Notes under the pieces: generated by a model
Told to the model about the DNA's origin: nothing
Database searches by the model: none
The model's input: the letters and a program-made list of their open reading frames with translations, nothing else
Origin: a virus
IMG/VR virus record: IMGVR_UViG_3300033992_001502
Coordinates: 186,001-250,000 of that record
Length of the DNA: 64,000 nt
Direction: 5' to 3' (one strand)
Shown: positions 8,686 through 17,768 of the stretch, piece after piece
Position numbering within the stretch: position 1 is the first letter of the stretch
How the letters are laid out: each line of letters opens with the position of its first letter
Program-made: the position numbers and the translations under genes

Positions 8686-9052
8686 TGGTGGAGATGGAGG
8701 GATTCGAACCCTCGTCCAAAAAACCTCTAATTAGACCTTCGTTTACACGCTTAGTCCCATTTTCTAACTGGACCAAATATCTTATTCTTTAACGACTTAA
8801 AGCTAAAGTCGGTAACGGTTCGACTTGGCCGTTACGCCATGCTGGTTTTGCAACTTTGGGTTAGTCAAGCAGTTGCCGCTTGGTCACTTATGCAGCTAAA
8901 AGCTCTTCAGTAACAGGAGCGTTAACGCTTTCGTTAACTAGACTCCAGAAATTAGTGTTGCCACTTATAGTTTTAATACATTTTAACGAGTCTTAGCATC
9001 TTCCTCGGCGTGCAGGTGTAACCGATAATTCCTGTCAAATCCGGTCATCCCC
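8686..9052 (-). ncRNA. ssrA: Phage-encoded transfer-messenger RNA
   Basis: A 367-nt tmRNA. The 5' end GGGGATG pairs with CATCTCC just before the discriminator A and an encoded CCA (one G-U), giving a 7-bp acceptor stem. The 5' GACCGGATTTGACAGG segment and the 3' T-arm GAGGGTTCGAATCCCTC are standard tmRNA landmarks. The internal frame ends CTT TTA GCT GCA TAA; reading back gives a probable tag VNESVNAPVTEELLAA, with the resume codon uncertain by one or two codons. The tag start lies in a perfect GTTAACG/CGTTAAC hairpin, which is unusual. tmRNA rescues stalled ribosomes and tags nascent chains for proteolysis. Confidence 0.95.
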
Positions 9053-9063
9053 ATAATAATGTT

Positions 9064-9082
9064 ATTATACTCCTTTATTTAT
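9064..9082 (-). promoter_or_regulatory. tmRNA promoter region: late octamer plus TATAAT
   Basis: On the minus strand ATAAATAA (9075-9082) is followed 5 nt later by TATAAT (9064-9069) in the context GGAGTATAATAAC. The tmRNA 5' end lies 11 nt beyond TATAAT, leaving room for a short leader removed by RNase P. Both promoter classes of this genome are therefore present in front of ssrA. Confidence 0.65.
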
Positions 9083-9118
9083 CAAAAGGCTTCCCTTCAT
9101 AAACGTTTTACTCAACTG

Positions 9119-9126
9119 ATAAATAA
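9119..9126 (+). promoter_or_regulatory. Late-type promoter octamer ATAAATAA
   Basis: Exact octamer in GATAAATAACCTAAAAG, 22 nt upstream of the baseplate wedge ATG. It drives the baseplate-terminase-sigma block. Confidence 0.7.
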
Positions 9127-9148
9127 CCTAAAAGAAGTCACACTTTAA

Positions 9149-10843
9149 ATGGCAGGTCTTACTAATCAAAATACAAACCTCAGGCTGTTCACCAGTCTTC
9201 GCATACGAGTTCGCGATATTCTTAGTGAGAGTATCCAGTTCTTACAAACTACTTTTAAACAGAGTCGCTCAGTATTCACCGCGGCTTCTCCATTCGGTCA
9301 GTTATTGATCGTAGTTGAGAACTTGAGTCAACTTATCTTTTATTACATTGAAGATTCAATCACAGAGCTAAATATCAATGAGGCAAGTAGAGTTTCATCA
9401 ATCTATTCACTAGCTACCCTAGCTGGACACAATCCAAGCAGAGCAGTCGGTGCAACTGGTCAAATTAGAGTAATCAGAAAAACTGGAATAAAGCCTACTG
9501 CCTCAAAGGTCGTAATCAATAATTTATTTAGAATCACCTGTGCAAATAACGGCTTAACTTACGCAATTGAGTTAACGCAAGAAGAGGTTAGACTTGCCTT
9601 GACTGGAACAGAAACTCCTGCTATTTTTAGTATTAGACAAGGTCAAATCGAATCACAAACATTTACGGCAAAGGGAATTCCTTTTGAGAGTTATCAAATG
9701 GGAGCTCCTAACAATTTTTACCTAGATAATTTCATGGTAAACGTTTATATAAATGGTGAAAAATGGCAAAAATACGAGTCTCTTTTGGATATGCCAAGAG
9801 GCGGAAAATGCTTTCTTGCTAAAACCGGTATTACAAATGGATTAGACATCTATTTTGGAAACGGCTCATTTGGAAAGATTCCTAATACTGGATCAACTAT
9901 CGTCGTTGAATACTTAAATACGGACGGCGCTTTCGGAAACGTAAAAGTAGACGACCCAAGACAAGTACAATTTACTTTTACTGATACTGGATTCTCTCCA
10001 ATTGGGGAAGAAATCTTAATGAATGACTATTTTTCAATCGTAACAGTAAGTCCTCCAAATTTTGGAGTTGACCCGGAGGATCCTAACTTAACTAGACTAA
10101 TTGCGCCAAAAGCCTCAAAGAATTTTGCCCTAGTAAATATTGATAACTATGAAGTTCTTTTGCAGAAGATGCAAATGTTCTCAACCATAAAAGTATTCCT
10201 TGATCAGGACGCAAACGGTAATATTCTAGATTCCAGAATGATTAACTTATTCCTAGTGCCAGACGTATCTCAAATGTTTAATAATGGAACTGACTACTTT
10301 AACTTACCGTTAAGTAACTTTAAGTTAACAACATTCCAGAAAAATGAGTTAATGAAGTACATTGAAAAATCAGGTACAAAAATGATTTCGTCTGATCTAA
10401 AAATACTTGATCCTAAGATAAGTAGGTACGCACTAAACGTAAGTATCATTATGTTTGACGATGTTTCTACTGACATTGTTAAGTCTGATATAGCGGACGC
10501 CATCGGTAACTACTTTATTAAATTAAAAAGACATGACCGTGTACCAAAGAGTGATCTTATTTCAGTAATTGAAGCAATTAATGGAGTTGACTCAGTTAAC
10601 GTTAATGTCGTAAGTGAACTTAACGAGCTTGATAAAATAACCAACCCGTCTTCTACTTCGATTATTGGACTTGACGACTTTAACGATATTGTTATTGGGC
10701 TAGACGAATTCCCAGTATTACGAGGAGGTTGGAAAGACAGCCAAGGAAACTCATACGCTGAAGGCCTTTCCGATACTGGATTAGGTGCATTAAATATTCA
10801 AATTAAAGCACAAGTAGTTCGTAAAAATACTGGCATACTATGA
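9149..10843 (+). CDS. Baseplate wedge protein, gp6/J-like
   Basis: A 564-residue protein. Residues about 195-265 carry the hallmark of baseplate J/gp6 proteins: VYINGEKWQKYESLLDM, then GLDIYFGNGSFGKIPNTG and VVEYLNTDGAFGN. The N-terminal third is helical (LRIRVRDILSESIQFLQTTF), and the C-terminal third has the DKITN-type strand-rich arm. Gp6-type proteins form the wedge ring that converts baseplate state to sheath contraction. It heads a tightly packed operon and overlaps the next gene by an ATGA-type junction. Confidence 0.8.
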   Translation: MAGLTNQNTNLRLFTSLRIRVRDILSESIQFLQTTFKQSRSVFTAASPFGQLLIVVENLSQLIFYYIEDSITELNINEASRVSSIYSLATLAGHNPSRAVGATGQIRVIRKTGIKPTASKVVINNLFRITCANNGLTYAIELTQEEVRLALTGTETPAIFSIRQGQIESQTFTAKGIPFESYQMGAPNNFYLDNFMVNVYINGEKWQKYESLLDMPRGGKCFLAKTGITNGLDIYFGNGSFGKIPNTGSTIVVEYLNTDGAFGNVKVDDPRQVQFTFTDTGFSPIGEEILMNDYFSIVTVSPPNFGVDPEDPNLTRLIAPKASKNFALVNIDNYEVLLQKMQMFSTIKVFLDQDANGNILDSRMINLFLVPDVSQMFNNGTDYFNLPLSNFKLTTFQKNELMKYIEKSGTKMISSDLKILDPKISRYALNVSIIMFDDVSTDIVKSDIADAIGNYFIKLKRHDRVPKSDLISVIEAINGVDSVNVNVVSELNELDKITNPSSTSIIGLDDFNDIVIGLDEFPVLRGGWKDSQGNSYAEGLSDTGLGALNIQIKAQVVRKNTGIL

Positions 10844-11085
10844 TAAGAAACTCTCTATACCAAACAGTGTATAATAGAAAAGACCAACGTCTTCATCTAG
10901 GTTACAAATACAAAGATGCCCTAATGAAGCGAGTCCTTTCGAATCAAATGTTTGGAGCAAATCCAGTCTTAGATGAGTTCATTGCCTATTTAGAAGCTTA
11001 TATGTATGAGCATATTGAGGCAGTTAAGCAAATCAAGATCTTCGCTAATCCAGCGCTAGATAAGAATGAAAATCGACTAAACTAA
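10840..11085 (+). CDS. Small uncharacterised baseplate/packaging-operon protein
   Basis: An 81-residue protein starting at ATGATAAGAAAC, with its first 4 nt overlapping the wedge gene stop, implying translational coupling. Basic N-terminal half (YNRKDQRLHLGYKYKDALMKR) and an acidic helix (LDEFIAYLEAYMYEHIEAV). Not recognised. Position between baseplate and terminase genes suggests a morphogenetic role. Confidence 0.7.
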   Translation: MIRNSLYQTVYNRKDQRLHLGYKYKDALMKRVLSNQMFGANPVLDEFIAYLEAYMYEHIEAVKQIKIFANPALDKNENRLN

Positions 11086-11088
11086 TGT

Positions 11089-11832
11089 ATGGCTGGACCA
11101 GTATTCTCCAAAGAAAAGAAGGCTCAAATCAAGGGAGAGCTTGAGTCTCTATTGAGCACCTATTCAGGTGGACCAAATCACGATGAAGATAATATAGACG
11201 ATCAGCTTGCGGAAATCGCAGCAGCTCCTCCATTAGACTTTATTGAAATGAATTCTGAATTTGAAAAGCAGGCAAAGAATATCACAAATTCAATGCTTAA
11301 GTTCTACGTCGATCTTGGCGTACTTGAGAAACATGAATACGTAAAGCAGAAACAGATCCTAGACAATTCAAGTATTCAAAATATCTTCTTTCAGTTAAAA
11401 ACTATCAGAATGGCAATTGAAAAAATTGCTGAAGAAATTAATCAAGGAAACACTCACCCTAGACTGTTTGAGGTGTTTGGGCAATTACAGGACAAGTTAA
11501 CCTCAGTTGTAAAAACTCAAGCAAATTACATGCTATTCCTAGAGGATACGTATAAGAAAGTAAATCAAGATGTTGAACAGAGAGAATCCGGCGGTGGAAC
11601 TACCAGTCGAGCCCTTCCTACCAGCACATCTGACTATTACATAACCGCAGGTACAAAAAATTTAATTAAAGAAATTGACGCAATTGAGATAGAAGATGAC
11701 GATTCAGATTCTCGACACCTAACTCATCCATCGAAAAAAACAGAAGTCATGCTGGAAAGAGGATTATCTAACGTAATCATCGAGGAAGAAGATGGTGAAG
11801 ACTTTTCTGGAGACGTCAATTCGTTAATATGA
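11089..11832 (+). CDS. Putative small terminase subunit
   Basis: A 247-residue protein directly upstream of and overlapping the large terminase by 4 nt. The central region (about residues 65-160) is predicted long helix (MLKFYVDLGVLEKHEYVKQK, IRMAIEKIAEEINQ), and both ends are acidic and low complexity (IEIEDDDSDS, IIEEEDGEDF). A helical core with charged tails and this position match T4 gp16-type small terminases, which recognise DNA and stimulate gp17. No sequence motif proves it. Confidence 0.45.
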   Translation: MAGPVFSKEKKAQIKGELESLLSTYSGGPNHDEDNIDDQLAEIAAAPPLDFIEMNSEFEKQAKNITNSMLKFYVDLGVLEKHEYVKQKQILDNSSIQNIFFQLKTIRMAIEKIAEEINQGNTHPRLFEVFGQLQDKLTSVVKTQANYMLFLEDTYKKVNQDVEQRESGGGTTSRALPTSTSDYYITAGTKNLIKEIDAIEIEDDDSDSRHLTHPSKKTEVMLERGLSNVIIEEEDGEDFSGDVNSLI

Positions 11833-13787
11833 AAGATTTTATAGCAAACAGCGGCGGTAGAACCCAAATGAAATTGTCCAATCTCGATCAAGAGAATAGC
11901 GCAATTTGGACAACCGTTAAGATACAACAATTACTCGATGATTTTGAAAATGGGGTAATTGATATTAAGACAATCCGAAACTCTCCTTTTAAGGACAATG
12001 ATCCAGTTTGGAAAAAAGCTAATATTGTTTTTGAATACACACCCGAAGAGCTTGAGGAATTAAAGAAGTGTAAAGCTGATCCAGTTTATTTCGCTTCCAA
12101 ATACGCCCAAGTAATGACGGAAGACGGAATTCAACAAATTACACTAAGGGATTATCAGGAAGAGATTATTAAATCATTTAAGAATAATCGCTTTAACTGC
12201 CTAATGGCAAGTCGCCAGATCGGTAAGACTGTAATGTCGGGTGTATTTATTGCATGGTACCTAATTTTTCATACTGATAAAAACGTATTAGCTGTAGCGA
12301 ATATTGCATCAACTACTAAAGAGGTATTAGATAAAATTAAATCGGTACTTGAAAACTTACCGTTCTTTCTAAAACCTGGATGTATTTCAAATAACGTAAT
12401 GTCACTTAAGTTCGACAACGGCTGTCGTTTGATCGGTAGAACAACTACGAAAAATACAGGTATTGGTTTTACAATTCACGTACTGTACATTGATGAGTTC
12501 GCCCATATTAATCCATCTTACTTGGACTTCTTCTATCGAGCAATCTATCCGACGATCTCAGCCTCCTCAAATTCCAAGATTATTATAACATCCACTCCGA
12601 ATGGAATGAACCGTTTCTACGAAATCTACATGGATGCACTGAATGGGGATAATACTTACGTTCCGCTACGAGTTGACTGGTGGCAAGTTCCAGGCAGAGA
12701 CGACGCATGGAAGCAGATGACTATTGCCAACCTAGGATCAGAAGAAGATTTTAATCAGGAATACGGGCTGCAATTCTTCTCTTCGGATAAACTATTACTG
12801 CCTTCCAAGGATCTTAGAAAGATATTTACGTTCAGGACGACATACGTCACCCCAGAATGGGCGCAAGCTCCAGACAATATGAATCTATTAGATGGCTTCT
12901 CAGTTCATCCTAACTTTAGCAAGTTAACCCCTGATGATATCCGCAATGACGGTAATATGTACATATTCTCAGTCGATACCGCGTCTGGCGTAGGTCGTGA
13001 TTACTCAGTTATTAATATTTTTAAATTGACTGCTCTACCGTATCGAATGCTTGACCAAGTTAAGGACTTTATTAAAAATGAAGGCGACTTTTTTGGACTG
13101 GTTCAAGTAGCCTCGTTCAGATCAAATAAAAAGGATATTAATGAATTCACTAATGTTCTGGAATACTTAACGTACTCCTTGTTTAATCCTGAAAAAGTCA
13201 GACTCTTAATTGAGTTAGACCATAAAGGGGATTATGTAATGGACAAAATACAGCAGAACGAACTTTTTTGGCCCGGCCAATTAATACATTCAAAACATAC
13301 AATCTCTTCAACTAACTGGAAACCCGGTTTAAAGATGACTGAGACGAATAAATCAAAATATTGCGAACGTTTCAAGTACCTAGCCGCAGTTAATAAAATT
13401 CTTCCTAACGAATTTAAAACAGTTCATGAACTTGGTGCATTTGGAAAATCTTCAAATGGAACATATAGAAGCCAAAACGGCAATGACGACTTGGCAATGA
13501 CATGCGTTTCAACTGCAGCATTCTTTGAATCTCCGAATTTCTGGGAACTCGTTAATGAAGAACTTGACAGATTACCTAAAGACTACTTGGAAAAAGTGTA
13601 CGCCGATTTTCTTGGAGAAACCTATATTAGTTCCTCAAACGGATATGATTATGGGGCTCTTAGAGAATTAAATGCAACTCCAGCAATAAAAAAACCTGGA
13701 GCAACTAAACGGTTTGATGAAAATACGGTTGACCAATACCGTAATTTACTCTCTCAGTTTTACGGAAATAACAATAATGGCGGATGA
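11829..13787 (+). CDS. Terminase large subunit (gp17-like packaging motor)
   Basis: A 652-residue protein with the full T4-type terminase layout. Walker A is ASRQIGKT (127-134), Walker B YIDE (220-223, with catalytic Glu223), coupling motif IITSTPNG (about 250), and the RNase-H-like nuclease acidic residues start at SVDT (Asp383) with a second acidic strand LIELDHKGD (about 463). It pumps DNA into the prohead and cuts concatemers. The 10-residue region before MKLSN could be an extended start. It overlaps both neighbours by ATGA-type junctions. Confidence 0.95.
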   Translation: MKDFIANSGGRTQMKLSNLDQENSAIWTTVKIQQLLDDFENGVIDIKTIRNSPFKDNDPVWKKANIVFEYTPEELEELKKCKADPVYFASKYAQVMTEDGIQQITLRDYQEEIIKSFKNNRFNCLMASRQIGKTVMSGVFIAWYLIFHTDKNVLAVANIASTTKEVLDKIKSVLENLPFFLKPGCISNNVMSLKFDNGCRLIGRTTTKNTGIGFTIHVLYIDEFAHINPSYLDFFYRAIYPTISASSNSKIIITSTPNGMNRFYEIYMDALNGDNTYVPLRVDWWQVPGRDDAWKQMTIANLGSEEDFNQEYGLQFFSSDKLLLPSKDLRKIFTFRTTYVTPEWAQAPDNMNLLDGFSVHPNFSKLTPDDIRNDGNMYIFSVDTASGVGRDYSVINIFKLTALPYRMLDQVKDFIKNEGDFFGLVQVASFRSNKKDINEFTNVLEYLTYSLFNPEKVRLLIELDHKGDYVMDKIQQNELFWPGQLIHSKHTISSTNWKPGLKMTETNKSKYCERFKYLAAVNKILPNEFKTVHELGAFGKSSNGTYRSQNGNDDLAMTCVSTAAFFESPNFWELVNEELDRLPKDYLEKVYADFLGETYISSSNGYDYGALRELNATPAIKKPGATKRFDENTVDQYRNLLSQFYGNNNNGG

Positions 13788-14095
13788 GATACGACATGCT
13801 AATCAACTTCGATTACGAAGGAAACAAGAAACAAATATTCGATATAGTAGTTTCTCATATTCAAGAAGCTCACGAAAGTAAACTACCTAAAATCTTTATT
13901 CGAGAGTTAACTATCATCGACGAAAAGGTCGATGTAATTGCCCAAGAAAAAGATTGGCCAGACTGCTTAACTAAAGCACTAAATTTTTACAAACAGATTG
14001 AAGACTACGAGTCTTGCTCAAAGTGTCAAACTCTATTGGCCAAGATTCAGTCTCCAAATAAAAAAACAAAATCAAATGGCAGAAAGACAAGTTAG
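13784..14095 (+). CDS. Uncharacterised small protein downstream of terminase
   Basis: A 103-residue protein, ATGAG overlapping the terminase stop by 4 nt. It is charged and helical (IFDIVVSHIQEAHESKLPKI), with a CSKC pair near residue 78-81 and a lysine-rich tail. Not recognised. Its 3' end overlaps the PhoH-like start by 20 nt, so the two are probably coupled. Confidence 0.65.
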   Translation: MRYDMLINFDYEGNKKQIFDIVVSHIQEAHESKLPKIFIRELTIIDEKVDVIAQEKDWPDCLTKALNFYKQIEDYESCSKCQTLLAKIQSPNKKTKSNGRKTS

Positions 14096-14789
14096 GAAAA
14101 AACCGCAAATAACAAAAATTGAGTTAAATGAAAAAGACTTACGTCAAATCAGTTTAAAAAATTCGCAAGGAGAGTATCTAGACAAGATTATTTCGAATGA
14201 CATTACGTTTTGCTACGGCCCAGCTGGTACCAGTAAAACGTTTACTGCTTGCCTAGCCGCACTAAAGCTTTACATGGGCGGAAAAATTAAAAAGATTATT
14301 CTTTCAAAACCGATTCAAGAGTCCGGCGAGAAGCTTGGGTTTTTACCTGGCGAAATAAAGGATAAAATTGATCCATTTATGGAAAGTTATCGATCAAATT
14401 TGGTAAAATTACTAAATGATCCGAATAATGTGGGATGGCTTGAAGCCATGGGAGTTATTGAATTTAGACCTCTTGCCTATATGAGAGGAGCAACCTTCGA
14501 TAATTGTTTAATGATATTGGATGAGGCACAAAATGCTGATTTCAAACAACTTATGCTTTTCATTACTCGAATGGGTAAAGATTCAAAAGTATTAATTTGT
14601 GGCGATGTTAGCCAATATGACATCGCAAAGAGTAAAGTAGCTTTACCGGAGTTTATTTCTCTATTAAATGGGATTAATGGATTGGCTATTCACCAATTTA
14701 GAGATGAGGATATTGTCCGAAATAAGATTTTAATACAGATCACGGATCGATACGAGAAATGGAAAGCAAATAATCCCAAACACTTTTAA
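14076..14789 (+). CDS. phoH: PhoH-like P-loop ATPase
   Basis: Start taken at ATG 14076 (MAERQVRKK, 237 residues) because an earlier ATG at 13998 would overlap the previous gene by 98 nt and adds residues unlike the family. Walker A is GPAGTSKT (48-55), Walker B LDEAQ (148-152), and ICGDVSQYD is the PhoH sensor motif. PhoH-like proteins are frequent in T4-type phages and are predicted RNA/DNA-dependent ATPases or helicases; the phage role is not settled. Confidence 0.85.
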   Translation: MAERQVRKKPQITKIELNEKDLRQISLKNSQGEYLDKIISNDITFCYGPAGTSKTFTACLAALKLYMGGKIKKIILSKPIQESGEKLGFLPGEIKDKIDPFMESYRSNLVKLLNDPNNVGWLEAMGVIEFRPLAYMRGATFDNCLMILDEAQNADFKQLMLFITRMGKDSKVLICGDVSQYDIAKSKVALPEFISLLNGINGLAIHQFRDEDIVRNKILIQITDRYEKWKANNPKHF

Positions 14790-14801
14790 CTAAAATACTT
14801 G

Positions 14802-15428
14802 ATGAGCGCGTACGACTTAATTAACAAGCAGCTAAATGACGAAATGCAGAGCCTTGCGGAGCTTATTAAATCTGGCAAATACACGGAAAGAGACAGAAAT
14901 CGACTAGCTTCAATAATGTATCCCAAACTAAAATACTTCATTTGGAAGTTTTTTAATGACCCAGATGAGACGGATGAGGTTTTACATAATACGCTATTTA
15001 AAATCTTTAAGGGACTTGCTTCATACAGCGATAGTTATAGGTTCACTACGTGGATCTATACTATCGCTAAAAACGAAGCCCTACTCCACCAACATAAGTT
15101 AAAAGTTCAATACGCAACCAGCATTGACAATTTAGCAAAACCTCTAAATTTACCAGACGAGTCAGTAAGTACTTTCGAAAAAGAGATTTACATGGACTCT
15201 CTCTACACCATGACTACTTCTGAATTAAACGGGCTCCCTGACTGTATTGAAAAATTTATCCTAATTGACAAGGAATTACATCACATGCGAGGTAATGAAA
15301 TTGCTGAGAAATATGCAATGAATCTAAATACAGTTAAAACCAAAATACGAAAAGCTCGTAAAATGTTAAAGGAAGCTGTTTTAACTAAAAATCCGGAAAT
15401 GGTAGACCGATTAACTGAATACTTTTAA
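14802..15428 (+). CDS. ECF-like sigma factor, candidate late-transcription sigma
   Basis: A 208-residue protein (ATG at 14802). Region 2 spans about residues 30-90 (LKYFIWKFFNDPDETDEVLHN, then FTTWIYTIAKNEAL, the -10 recognition helix). Region 4 spans about 150-195 (GNEIAEKYAMNLNTVKTKIRKARKML), a helix-turn-helix. T4 uses the small sigma gp55 to read TATAAATA late promoters; here a sigma is encoded next to terminase and PhoH in a genome with 23 near-identical octamers. That it reads them is inference. Confidence 0.85.
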   Translation: MSAYDLINKQLNDEMQSLAELIKSGKYTERDRNRLASIMYPKLKYFIWKFFNDPDETDEVLHNTLFKIFKGLASYSDSYRFTTWIYTIAKNEALLHQHKLKVQYATSIDNLAKPLNLPDESVSTFEKEIYMDSLYTMTTSELNGLPDCIEKFILIDKELHHMRGNEIAEKYAMNLNTVKTKIRKARKMLKEAVLTKNPEMVDRLTEYF

Positions 15429-15430
15429 CT

Positions 15431-15937
15431 ATGAAACTATTAAACTTTATAAATCCAGTCATTGCCTTTAATTCGGCTAAGGACATTATCAAGGACCTTA
15501 ATAATTATGTCTTTTATAGAAAGCAGATAAAGAAGATGGAAACTCAAAACTTTTTTAAGGATTTGAATGCCAGAACTGACTTATTGAGACGTGTCTATTA
15601 TGTTCTTAATCTTGAACCTGAAACTCTGTTAGCGACTGGTGATCTAGCTGATCTTGAGAAAAGTCGAGTATTTGAGTCAGTTTCTAAAATACAGGGTCGA
15701 TTCGCCGATCATAATTTAGTTGAAATAATTAATGTGTCCTCTACTCGAATTAAAACAGATGAGTATTACGCGTTCTTAATTCTAATTAAATACGATTCTA
15801 AATTCAAATTTTCAAATCTATTAAGAGTCCTAGGGTTTGCCCTAATCGCCTATTTCGGAATAACTTACATTGGCTATTTAGTTAATAACATCAGCCAAAT
15901 ACAAGAGTCGGCTCTTCAAATTATTAACGGAAAGTAA
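15431..15937 (+). CDS. Single-pass membrane protein, unknown
   Basis: A 168-residue protein, 2 nt after the sigma gene. N-terminal 130 residues are charged and probably soluble, with a hydrophobic helix at about 135-156 (LLRVLGFALIAYFGITYIGYL) and a short tail. Not recognised. Its stop codon precedes a late octamer by one base. Confidence 0.65.
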   Translation: MKLLNFINPVIAFNSAKDIIKDLNNYVFYRKQIKKMETQNFFKDLNARTDLLRRVYYVLNLEPETLLATGDLADLEKSRVFESVSKIQGRFADHNLVEIINVSSTRIKTDEYYAFLILIKYDSKFKFSNLLRVLGFALIAYFGITYIGYLVNNISQIQESALQIINGK

Positions 15938-15945
15938 ATAAATAA
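15938..15945 (+). promoter_or_regulatory. Late-type promoter octamer ATAAATAA
   Basis: Exact octamer in AAATAAATAACTAAAAGAAA, 18 nt before the ATG at 15964; the extension ACTAAAAG recurs at 19781 and, as CCTAAAAG, at 9119. Confidence 0.7.
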
Positions 15946-15963
15946 CTAAAAGAAATAACTTTT

Positions 15964-16263
15964 ATGAAATTCATTAAATTACATTTTGAGAAAATTGTAC
16001 TTGGATTACTGTTAATCCTAATGGTACAACAGTGCAATAATTCAAGTAAAATTGCAAAAGTTGAAAAACAGGAAAAGCTAATGAATCAAAGAATTGATTC
16101 AGTGTATACCTCAGATCTTAAGAAAATGATTGAGGTTGAAGGTTTAAAAGCGTCCAAACGTACACTATACGACTGGAATTCAGTTATTAGAACAACGGTT
16201 AGACCTGATGATCGTATGAACCAATACGATTTAGAAATAGAAAAAATCAGAAATTCTAAGTAA
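15964..16263 (+). CDS. Small N-terminally membrane-anchored coiled-coil protein
   Basis: A 99-residue protein with an N-terminal hydrophobic segment at 10-24 (KIVLGLLLILMVQQC) and a charged helical remainder (SSKIAKVEKQEKLMNQRID). The cysteine after the segment is not in a good lipobox. Size and topology would fit a spanin- or holin-associated protein, but no family is recognised. Its stop overlaps the next ATG by 1 nt (TAATG). Confidence 0.65.
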   Translation: MKFIKLHFEKIVLGLLLILMVQQCNNSSKIAKVEKQEKLMNQRIDSVYTSDLKKMIEVEGLKASKRTLYDWNSVIRTTVRPDDRMNQYDLEIEKIRNSK

Positions 16264-17039
16264 TGTCAAGCAAAGCAACAAAAATCTTTATTATTGGGAC
16301 GTTTGTTACTCTATACTTATTAGTATCAGTAATTTCAACAATCCACGTTATTGATTTCTTTAGTATGTCTAACCCACCATGGTTAGCAATTAGCCTAGCA
16401 ATCGCATTTGAGGTAGGAGCAGCAGCTTCTCTTGCATCAATTATCACATTAGATAAGATGAATAAGGGAATTGTTTGGGCTCTTTTTATTCTATTAACTG
16501 CAATGCAGGCAATGGGAAATACCTATTACACATACGTTCACCTTAAGGATTTTCAAGGATGGATTGAATTATTTGGCCTAGTTGAAGAAGAATTGATATA
16601 CCAAAAACGAGTACTTTCAATTGTTAGTGGAGCAATTCTACCAATCGTTGCATTAGGCTTCATTAAATCACTAGTTGACTACATTAAACCGGCTGATACC
16701 GTAAATGATACCGTAAATGATATAGTAGGTGATCCTGTAAATCCACAAATTACTGACGCTGTTACTCAAGCAATTGAGATACCATCGGATGATCTGTTTG
16801 AGGATTTGGAAAAAATTGAGACTTTTCCTGCTAGCGAGCAAGAAGTATACGAAACCGAACCGGTTGTAATTGAAGAAGACGTGATCACGGATGAAGTAGA
16901 GATTTCTCCAAGTCAAATTGAAGAAATTCCAACTGAAACACAGGTAGATAATAAAGATATACAAATGTCAATCGATGATAAAATAGCCAGAGGCCTTACT
17001 TCACACAAAAGTGGAATATTATTTAGCGACGTTATTTAA
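16263..17039 (+). CDS. Four-helix membrane protein with acidic cytoplasmic tail
   Basis: A 258-residue protein with predicted transmembrane helices at about 8-30, 40-62, 68-90 and 118-136, followed by an acidic, repetitive tail (ADTVNDTVNDIVGDPVN, then Glu-rich). Not recognised. Coupled by TAATG to the previous small membrane protein, so the two may form a complex. A holin or superinfection-exclusion role is conceivable but nothing in sequence decides it. Confidence 0.65.
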   Translation: MSSKATKIFIIGTFVTLYLLVSVISTIHVIDFFSMSNPPWLAISLAIAFEVGAAASLASIITLDKMNKGIVWALFILLTAMQAMGNTYYTYVHLKDFQGWIELFGLVEEELIYQKRVLSIVSGAILPIVALGFIKSLVDYIKPADTVNDTVNDIVGDPVNPQITDAVTQAIEIPSDDLFEDLEKIETFPASEQEVYETEPVVIEEDVITDEVEISPSQIEEIPTETQVDNKDIQMSIDDKIARGLTSHKSGILFSDVI

Positions 17040-17054
17040 AAAAGTCAACCATGA

Positions 17055-17753
17055 ATGTCATACATTAAATTTCAAGACGATCCGATTGCCCAAAGATTTA
17101 ACAATTCATTTGCTAATCTATGCGCGGGCGATCCTACTAAAAAGGTTTTAAAATTACTAGATCGTTGTTTTAAGATTTTTAACAATGGAAAATCTGAAGC
17201 AAGTTTTTGTGATTTAGAGAAATTTCTATATCCAGTAGACGGAAGTCAATCTATTGATTTTGAAGTATGTGGAGGAAACCCTGGCGAAACTTTAGTGATC
17301 TATGATAATTCACTAGATTCAATAATTCCAACTTACCAAGCAAACGTAACTACTCCCACTAATTATCCAGCTGTATCAAATCCATTAGAATACTTTACAG
17401 CAATTCCAGCAGGAACTTCTTCAAGCCCAGCGTATTATCTACTACAGAATGACAGAAATTACGCACGTGGCTGTATCTTGTACATCGACTATCCGAGTCT
17501 TGATAAAAACGGTGAGGCCATTGTGCCAGCCGCTCTATCTTGCGATATAATTATTACGGACTACACAGGTTCGTCTATTTCATATCCAATTTCACAGTTC
17601 TTTTCACAGTTCAGTAATCCTGAGACTCTTAACGCAACTAAGCTGATAAATAAGATAGAGATACATAATCCAAATCTAGACTTTAGTATTAAGGTTAAAG
17701 GCTTGGTAGTATATGTAAAAAGCAACACTGATCCAAACAATTGTGCTTGCTAA
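17055..17753 (+). CDS. Uncharacterised beta-rich virion-region protein
   Basis: A 232-residue protein. Helical first 60 residues (IAQRFNNSFANLCAGDPTKK), then a strand-rich body with Gly/Ser/Thr turns and a CAC C-terminus. Not recognised. Its place among baseplate and structural genes suggests a virion component. ATG at 17055 chosen; a 4-nt-earlier ATG is in another frame. Confidence 0.65.
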   Translation: MSYIKFQDDPIAQRFNNSFANLCAGDPTKKVLKLLDRCFKIFNNGKSEASFCDLEKFLYPVDGSQSIDFEVCGGNPGETLVIYDNSLDSIIPTYQANVTTPTNYPAVSNPLEYFTAIPAGTSSSPAYYLLQNDRNYARGCILYIDYPSLDKNGEAIVPAALSCDIIITDYTGSSISYPISQFFSQFSNPETLNATKLINKIEIHNPNLDFSIKVKGLVVYVKSNTDPNNCAC

Positions 17754-17768
17754 AAATACTAAAATGAA

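Noticed and set aside
16263-17039. Holin assignment for the four-helix membrane protein
   Set aside because: Topology and the long acidic tail do not match a known holin class, and no endolysin adjoins it.
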